DNA from: Darksidea phi | Taxonomy: Eukaryota; Ascomycota; Dothideomycetes; Pleosporales; Lentitheciaceae | Direction: 5' to 3' | Length of the DNA: 64,000 nt | Assembly: GCA_030770425.1 (NCBI GenBank) | Contig: JASJFT010000034.1 | Coordinates: 245,539-309,538 of the forward strand | In this document: piece after piece, positions 58,117-64,000 of the stretch | Position numbering within the stretch: position 1 is the stretch's first letter | Layout of the letters: every line of letters begins with the position of its first letter | The notes under the pieces: model-generated | The model's input: the letters and a program-made list of their open reading frames with translations, nothing else | What the model was told of the DNA's origin: nothing | Databases searched by the model: none | Program-made: the position numbers and the translations under genes

Positions 58117-58843
58117 ACTACGGTGTGGGAGAGGAGTGCGACTTCGGTCTAGTTTCTTTAGCGTTGCATAGTGCTGGCGGTGTTTTTTGTGTAGTGCATA
58201 GGCGTTTAGTAGGGTTCTGGATACCTTGATACACGATGCATGAATGTCAGTCCTTTTGAGCCGACAGGTTTTGCCCGTAGCGCGTCTGCCGTCGTGTCCC
58301 CATGCCGTCGGAATAGAGCGGAGAACAAAGCCCCCGCCATCCAAATCAGAATCCCCCACCGCTACGTCTCCAGAATCATTCCGCACGCACACACCGCCGA
58401 TCCAAGTACTCCGACCCATTCAAGACCCTAAGCACACCACACCATATGAAAGGATGACGAACTCCGCGGCCCCTGCCATTCGCGAGCGGGGCCGCCAAGC
58501 CGCATTATCAGCTCATCAGCGGATCTGATAAAAATTTACGGCGGATCAGATAACGAGCCAGGGCTCCTATCCAATCATGCCTCGACACTACTGCGGCGCA
58601 TCGTCACAGCCTTTATATCCGAGGTCTAGACATGACAGTGCCGGCAGACGAAATTGGTACTATAGTGCGTGGGCCGATGTCGGTGAGGGGGTCTTAAAAG
58701 CCGCAGAACGCCTCTTCCTATGCAGGTCGCGAGATCTTATCTGATCATCTCTCGGGCATCCCACAGGCATCCCACGCCCCCTTCCTATTTCTCGCAGTAT
58801 TATTTTTACGCGTGTTTCGTATTCGCTGCTTCTTGTCGTCGCG
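58117..58843. other. Intergenic region carrying GATA-type sites
   Basis: Lies between the carboxylesterase stop and the AIF-like start. It holds the three GATA-type sites described separately and no supported gene. Confidence 0.6.
58523..58745. promoter_or_regulatory. Three ATCWGATAA GATA-factor sites
   Basis: ATCTGATAA at 58,523-58,531 and ATCAGATAA at 58,545-58,553 on the plus strand, with the same nonamer on the minus strand at 58,737-58,745. The first two are also both preceded by CGG. ATCWGATAA is the extended consensus of the fungal iron-responsive GATA repressors (SreA/Sre1/Urbs1 type). The last site is about 100 bp before the AIF-like start codon. A nitrogen GATA factor (AreA) could also bind the GATA core. 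Confidence 0.6.
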
Positions 58844-60379
58844 ATGCGTCGCCAAACATTGACGGATACGCTTGGTCCTGTCAGTGCGATGGGCAATCTG
58901 AGTCTAGCGAGTCCGCATCGAGTGCTAGTTGTCGGATGCGCATATGGTGGTATCTCTGCTATCGTGAATTTGATGGATTTGGAGAGGGGGAAGGCAAGAC
59001 AACCTGTCTATCCAGGGGCGGAGTTTGGAGGAAGGAAGAGCAGAAACGGGATTGAGATTACGGTTATCGATGAGAGAGATGGGTATTGTACGTTTTCCAT
59101 TCTTGACCACGTTGTCCGTTACTTGGTTGGATGCATCTAGGATACGTACTAACCGATGGTTCTAGTTCACTCCGTTGGTGCGCCTCTCGCTCATGTGGCA
59201 TCGAAGCATACCACAACTATGTGGAAGCGCTTCAACCAGCTCAACGAACTACGGCATCCGAATCTACACTTCAAACACGGATCCGTTAAGAATGTAGACC
59301 CGGAGTCCAAGGTCGCTGAATGGCTTGATCGAAATGGCAAGACGCAACGCCAAGCGTACGACTATCTCATCATGGCTACTGGACTGAAGCGACACTGGCC
59401 AGCTGTACCCAAGTCTGGATCTTACGAGGAGTACTTGCAAGATGGACAAGCCTTTATCTCTAAGATTGTTGGCGGCGATCCTAAGAAGCCGCAAGACGGG
59501 CGAAGAGTCGTCATCATTGGCGCCGGAGCCGTCGGTATCGAGTTCGCAGGCGAGATCAAGAACTATTATCCTGGCATCAAGGTCACGCTCATCCACTCAA
59601 GAGACCAAGTGCTCTCTTCTGAGCCCCTCCCCAGCGAAGTCAAAGAACAAGTTGGCAAGATACTTACCGAAGAAGGCGTCGACGTTGTCCTTGGAAACCG
59701 GGCAACCATTACCGAACAAGCGAACGGCGGATTCGAAGTGATGCTTGCAAATGGAAGTGTCTTGACAGCCGACTTTGTGATCGACTCGACAAAGAAGGGA
59801 TCGCCCACAACCGGCACTTTGCCCAAGGAGTGCTTAAATGAAGCCGGAGAGATTATGGTAAACCACAACCTGACGTTCAAGAACGGGGCGAATAAGGAGA
59901 GCCACTTCGGCGTCGGCGACGTAATAGCCTGGACGGGGATCAAACGTGCCGGCTCCGCAATGGTCATGGGCCAAGCAGCAGCCTGGAACGTTTTCGCCGC
60001 CATCCTCAACTCCGAGACCACCTTGAATACCACAACCCTAAACTCGTCCGAAACTTCCTCACCCTCTTCATCTCCCTCATCGACCACCTCATCCATCCCC
60101 TCCGTAGCCGAAGACCAAATCCCTATGACCGAGCTCCCTTCCTGGCCAGCTGTTATTGGCATTGCGGTGGGTAAGCAATGCCTTACGTATGATGATGAGA
60201 GTGGGATGAAGTATGGAGTGGAGGTTATGCAGGGATATTTCCAGGATGATCTTGGGTGGGCGGCAAACCTCAGGTATTGTCAGTTGACAGATATTGCAGA
60301 GAGGGAGGTTGCGGTAGAGGTGGAGAAGGCGGAGGTCGGACTAGGAGAGGTGGGGGTTGAGGTTAGCGCTGCTGCTTAG
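58844..60379 (+). CDS. AIFM2/FSP1-like FAD-dependent oxidoreductase
   Basis: Two exons (58,844-59,087 and 59,166-60,379) give 485 residues. This is a pyridine nucleotide-disulphide oxidoreductase-fold protein of the AIFM2/AMID type. The first dinucleotide motif is VVGCAYGG (residues 29-36), where the usual GxGxxG reads GCAYGG. YLIMATG is at about 148-154, the second (NADH) motif IIGAGAVGIEF at about 198-208, and the second FAD contact FGVGDV at about 329-334. A low-complexity Ser/Thr/Pro insert (about residues 365-395) near the C-terminus is unusual and probably disordered. The family oxidises NAD(P)H and passes electrons to quinones, at mitochondria or lipid droplets in other eukaryotes. Three GATA-type sites precede it. 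A start at residue 16 (ATG 58,889) is possible. Confidence 0.9.
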
Positions 60380-60551
60380 TGGGTAGTGGTTAGGGCGCAA
60401 ACAAACGAGCGGCCTCGCGTTTTTATGACGTTTGGATAACCCTGCCTGTTGTACTTCATCGTCAGTAGTACAGTAGTAGTGGAACAGTCATTGTGAGGTG
60501 AAGCAGTCATAGATGACTATGAGTGGTCGTGTTGAGTCATGCAAGTCAGCG

Positions 60552-60558
60552 TATATAA
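60552..60558 (+). promoter_or_regulatory. TATA-like box
   Basis: TATATAA about 190 bp before the start codon at 60,752. A CT-rich stretch follows, as in many fungal promoters. Confidence 0.4.
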
Positions 60559-60751
60559 GGAGGATTTTCACCTTCCCTCTCCTTCATTCCCACAAGCCCT
60601 TGTTGTCTTACGAGCACACTTATTGAACACCAACGCGCATCAAAGGTCCTCTAGAAAATACAAATAAACCCTAATCGACTTTCCGGGTCTATCAGTCGAA
60701 CTACTGTACTTTGTACACACTATCGATTAACTGCCAATTAGCCTTGTCGAA

Positions 60752-61768
60752 ATGCCTTTACACATGACGGCCGAAGAATTTTACAAGTTCAACGCAACAT
60801 ATTATGGTGCCGAGAGTCCATTCGATCTCGAATTGATGGCTGACGTTGAGCGGCGCAGAAGCCAACTAGAGAACGAATGCGCAGACTTTGAAAGAGAAGA
60901 ACAACGAAGAGCTGATCAAGCTAAAGAGAATGGAGAAGAATATATGCCAAATTTTCCTCCATTATCTCGACAGGAGCTCGTCTGCGTAGATGGGAGTAGC
61001 AGGGGCTTGGAGCTTACATTTGTACGAGGCCATATACCGACACTCGTAGTGAATCCCATTCAGGAGATAATCAGGCGAGGGCGGAAAGGACGGGCAATGG
61101 ATATCATTATGAAGCCAAAGATATATTTCACGTACAATTTGCAGTCAGAATGGGTTCAAGACCAAATGCACGACCGCGCAATTGCGGACCGGTTCAAGAT
61201 ACAACTAGAAAGCCTTGGACAGCAGCACAAGCCGATCAGCGTTAACAAAATGGTCTGTTTCGTACAACCGGCTTCGATGGATCCAGATATTTTCCATTCA
61301 GGAATTTACCTCAAGAGCCATTACGATAATCTTCTGCTCATTTCAAATATCGCATACGCGCTTGAGAATCAACCCGACGGACGGCCGCTAAGCATGTACT
61401 TCTTCTGGCCTCCATGGATACTGTCTAGATGTATAGGCGAACTCCGAAATCGAGCCCTCACGCGCAGCGGAAGAACACATACCTGGGAGCAAGTCGACAT
61501 TGTGAGGGCCTTTCAAGAGATCGATCAGCACACAATAGTGGTCATTATCAACCCGTCTATCCCTGTTAGACAAATACTTTGCGACATGTCACCGGGCCGT
61601 CTACCAAAGGCCATATTATGCACAAAAGTCAACATGACCCAGGGCTATTACCCGGATGAAGCCATCTCTGACCCACTTTCGCCCCAGGTGCAGGGAATTT
61701 TCGCCACTTATTATACAGGTTATGATCTACACGCTGGTTATTATCTCTATACCAAGACATTTGGGTGA
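60752..61768 (+). CDS. Hypothetical protein (338 aa), family unrecognised
   Basis: Intact single-exon frame with normal codon use and a clear upstream TATA-like box and pyrimidine-rich leader, so it is very likely expressed. Residues about 24-65 form a charged helical or coiled-coil stretch (ERRRSQLENECADFEREEQRR). The rest looks globular, with hydrophobic strand-like segments (GLELTFVRGHIPTLVV, TIVVIINPSIPVRQILC), aromatic patches (YFFWPPWILSR) and a tyrosine-rich end (ATYYTGYDLHAGYYLYTK). There is no signal peptide, transmembrane segment or known catalytic motif. Cysteines are few and not paired in a zinc-finger pattern. It may be a lineage-specific protein. Downstream lies a convergent NmrA-like gene 0.35 kb away. 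Confidence 0.75.
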   Translation: MPLHMTAEEFYKFNATYYGAESPFDLELMADVERRRSQLENECADFEREEQRRADQAKENGEEYMPNFPPLSRQELVCVDGSSRGLELTFVRGHIPTLVVNPIQEIIRRGRKGRAMDIIMKPKIYFTYNLQSEWVQDQMHDRAIADRFKIQLESLGQQHKPISVNKMVCFVQPASMDPDIFHSGIYLKSHYDNLLLISNIAYALENQPDGRPLSMYFFWPPWILSRCIGELRNRALTRSGRTHTWEQVDIVRAFQEIDQHTIVVIINPSIPVRQILCDMSPGRLPKAILCTKVNMTQGYYPDEAISDPLSPQVQGIFATYYTGYDLHAGYYLYTKTFG

Positions 61769-62115
61769 ATGAGCCGGCATCTTTTGGTCCGTCATTGTTG
61801 CCACCCTCTACCTTCTCTACCTACAAACTTTTTCTTGTAACCGTACTCTCCTAGATCTATTTGTATGTTTAATTGCTTGTACTTCCATTTTATGTAATAT
61901 TAATAGTCACTCAGTTAGAACTGTAATCTTGATGCTATATTGGATAGGAGTCCCTTTTATACTGGTACTTTCTTACAATTAGCCCTACTGCGCATCTGAA
62001 GAAGCCCATAATTTCAGGTCCATATTACATTGTAATGAACAGTATCTTTAGCAAAAATCTGACAACTAAACGAAATGTATCATGAAAAGCTCTCAATCGT
62101 GGAAGCTGGGTATGA
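61769..62115. terminator. Convergent 3' intergenic region
   Basis: AT-rich 347-bp gap between two converging stop codons, presumably holding both polyadenylation regions. No gene seen. Confidence 0.5.
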
Positions 62116-63229
62116 TCAGGTATTTGCCGCAAACTCTCTCTTGAACCACTTCTCATAAGTCATGAGCTCAGTCTCTTTTCCCGTCTTCCCTCGCGCCTCT
62201 GCAGCCTCCTTCTTTAATGCAGCCGCAGTGCGAGCCTCGGTCTCATCTCCAAAGTAGCGCCCCCCAGTCTCCTGGCAGAACGTAAACATGGGCTTTACCG
62301 TCTCTTCAATGGTGCGGATACCATAACTTTCGAGGTGGCTCACTTGAGGGAGCACTTCGTAACGACTCTTCTTCCCAGTCACTTTATGTAGTCAGTCTCC
62401 GACCCAAGGATCTGCTGCAGATAGCAAGTACTCACCAGTCTCAAATGCATTCACCAACGAGTTGAAATCTCTAACGTCGCTAACACCTTGTACCAGTTTA
62501 CCATTCCACTTCTCTGGATCAAGAAAGACGCCGTGCACGATGTCACCGTAGTCATCAGCAATAGCGATAAACGGCACATCTTCTTTACCGCCCCACTTCG
62601 GAACACGCAAAACAAGCGTACCGTCCTCAGAAGGAGCATAAGGGAAGCCGCCGACGATTGGAGCAAACTGCGGTTCAAGGAAGGTCTCAAAGTACCAGCC
62701 TGGACCGACGGCAACGACGGACTTGAAGGCGCCGGTGGCCTTGGCGTACTCCCAAATGGCGCTTTTATCTGATAAATGTTGGCTGAATGATCGTCCATAG
62801 GGGAAATAAAGTCTTACCGTCGAAAGCGATGTGGGAGACCTTGCCCTTGGTGATGGTCTTCGCACTATTGAAGCCGCTGTACACGAATATTTCGACACCT
62901 GCATCAACGGCAGCATCTACGATAATTTTTCCCAGATCGGCTTCGGTGCGCGTCTCTTCAGGGTTTTCGAACACTGGATCGTCAGTATTAGTGTTCACGA
63001 AAACGCCCCAGCTGCCTTGGAAAGCCGCGACAAGCGAGGCTTTGTCCCATCCATCGGCTTTCACGACTTCGATGCCGGAGGCGGCTAGCTTCTGAGCAGA
63101 GTCGGAGGAAGGGTTGCGCGTGATACCACGGAGACTGAATGGCTGTTTGGTGTTGCCTTGAAGGGAACGGATGACTGAGGAGCCTTGGAGGCCTGTTGCG
63201 CCGAAGACAGTGATGAGTTTGGTGGACAT
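62116..63229 (-). CDS. NmrA-like NAD(P)-binding protein
   Basis: Three exons (62,818-63,229; 62,436-62,768; 62,116-62,381) keep frame and give 336 residues. The N-terminal Rossmann motif is GATGLQG at residues 10-16, followed by LRGITRNPSSDSAQKL, the NADP-discriminating arginine context of NmrA/HSCARG-type atypical SDRs. The YSGFNSAKTITKGKVSHIAFD segment lacks the usual catalytic YxxxK pair, as in sensor-type members. The C-terminal part (WFKREFA) is complete. Such proteins sense the NADP/NADPH ratio or act as isoflavone-reductase-like enzymes. It is an intact relative of the broken copy at 33,999, although the two differ in subfamily. A TATA-like sequence (TATAAAG on the minus strand) lies near 63,340, about 110 bp upstream. 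Confidence 0.9.
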
Positions 63230-64000
63230 GATTGGATGGAGAGGAGCTTCTGTGAATGGTACTGGTAAAGGGAGACTTGATTGTTGAAGGTTCTGAAGAT
63301 ATCTTGCTTGATGTCGATGATATCCATAGTAAAGGAATGCCTTTATAGCCCGAGACCCTCAGTCAATCTGCTTGTCCTTCCCACGAGCGTTACGAGGCCA
63401 CGCAACTGTCACTCCGACTCCGCACTCCGACTTTCAGCTCATTTTCGCAAAGTGCGGCCGGCGGGCTCTCTTTCTACCATTGCGGAACAACAGCAGCATT
63501 CACTGGAGTTAGTCTCGAGGTGGGCTGAGATGTCGCACCTTGGCGATTACGCAGTCTCGCGCGAAGTGTGGCTCTCTGCAGATTCGGTAGTGGAGATAGA
63601 TTACAAAACTGTGCTTCACTCTGCTCGTATTCGCGCTTGCGAGCCAATCCTAGGTGTCGAGGCTGAGTTGTGGCTTTTCAAGAGCTGCGGACGCTGCGGA
63701 ACTTGGCGTGCTTGGCGTGATTGGTTGCGGGATTACTGAACGTCGAGTCTTGAAGCCACAAGAGAAGCGACCATTGCGATCTCGCACTTGCCAACTACAG
63801 AAAATATTAATAACTGTGCGACTAGTGAGTAACACTCAGAGTCTCGACACTCAGTTAATGACATCATGCGATGACCTTCTCATTGGATGTTCCACTAACG
63901 TGTTCTATCACTCAGCCGCCCACATCAGTCATCCGCCCACCCAAAAACCAACCAAAAATCGGAAAAATAGCCCCCTGCAATCTCAACAACGACTTAATAA
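63230..64000. other. Intergenic to window end, no supported gene
   Basis: Promoter of the NmrA-like gene and, from about 63,740, CA-rich sequence that could be the upstream region of a gene beyond the window. The frames at 63,281-63,739 have no recognisable features. Confidence 0.5.

Noticed and set aside
1..64000. tRNA, rRNA or other structured RNA genes
   Set aside because: I looked for cloverleaf-like arms and rRNA-like blocks by eye and saw none convincing; a tRNAscan/covariance search would be decisive.

Overview
The window looks like nuclear DNA of a filamentous ascomycete (Pezizomycotina). Short introns with GT..AG ends and CTNAC-type branch sites, Zn2Cys6 regulators, a fungal-type terpene cyclase/P450 pair and, above all, AT-rich blocks scrubbed of CpA/TpG dinucleotides (the footprint of repeat-induced point mutation, RIP) all point that way. 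A Dothideomycete, perhaps Pleosporales, is my best guess from the two-compartment layout. I cannot prove the taxon from sequence alone.

Layout. About 1-17,600 and 20,335-30,540 are heterochromatin-like blocks of heavily RIPped transposons with no intact gene. The first holds a minus-strand Ty3/gypsy reverse-transcriptase relic (about 0.6-3 kb) and a complete minus-strand Ty3/gypsy element (5,065-13,643) with 186-bp LTRs and target duplication TATAG. The second holds a small LTR element (20,706-22,372; 256-bp LTRs, PPT, no recognisable genes) and a complete plus-strand Ty3/gypsy chromovirus (22,530-29,926; 435-bp LTRs, target duplication CTAAA). Between the blocks sits a 2.3-kb GC-normal island with a divergent pair: an O-methyltransferase carrying one premature TAG, and an intact SnoaL-like protein.

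From 30.5 kb to the end the sequence is ordinary gene space. 30.8-40.2 kb has two Zn2Cys6 transcription factors, a frameshifted NmrA-like pseudogene, a P-loop ATPase fragment, a small cysteine-rich ORF and an 80-aa hypothetical. 40.8-44.8 kb is a compact terpenoid locus: a cytochrome P450 (524 aa, seven exons) divergent from a stand-alone class I terpene cyclase (370 aa, five exons) that resembles the N-terminal half of fusicoccadiene-type chimeric synthases but has no prenyltransferase half. The Zn2Cys6/Fungal_trans_2-type regulator at 38.8 kb is the natural candidate regulator.

47-64 kb carries a medium-chain reductase flanked by a diverged inverted repeat, a secreted two-domain jacalin/aerolysin-like protein, a 0.78-kb TIR element, a short-chain dehydrogenase, a haloacid-dehalogenase-like enzyme, a membrane-anchored type B carboxylesterase, an AIFM2-like FAD oxidoreductase with three ATCWGATAA (iron-GATA-factor-type) sites upstream, an unrecognised 338-aa protein and an intact NmrA-like protein. 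These look like independent monocistronic genes. The locus at 38.8-44.8 kb and the island pair at 17.8-20.1 kb are the only groups whose arrangement suggests shared function. All splice models below were made by eye from splice signals, frame continuity and family resemblance.
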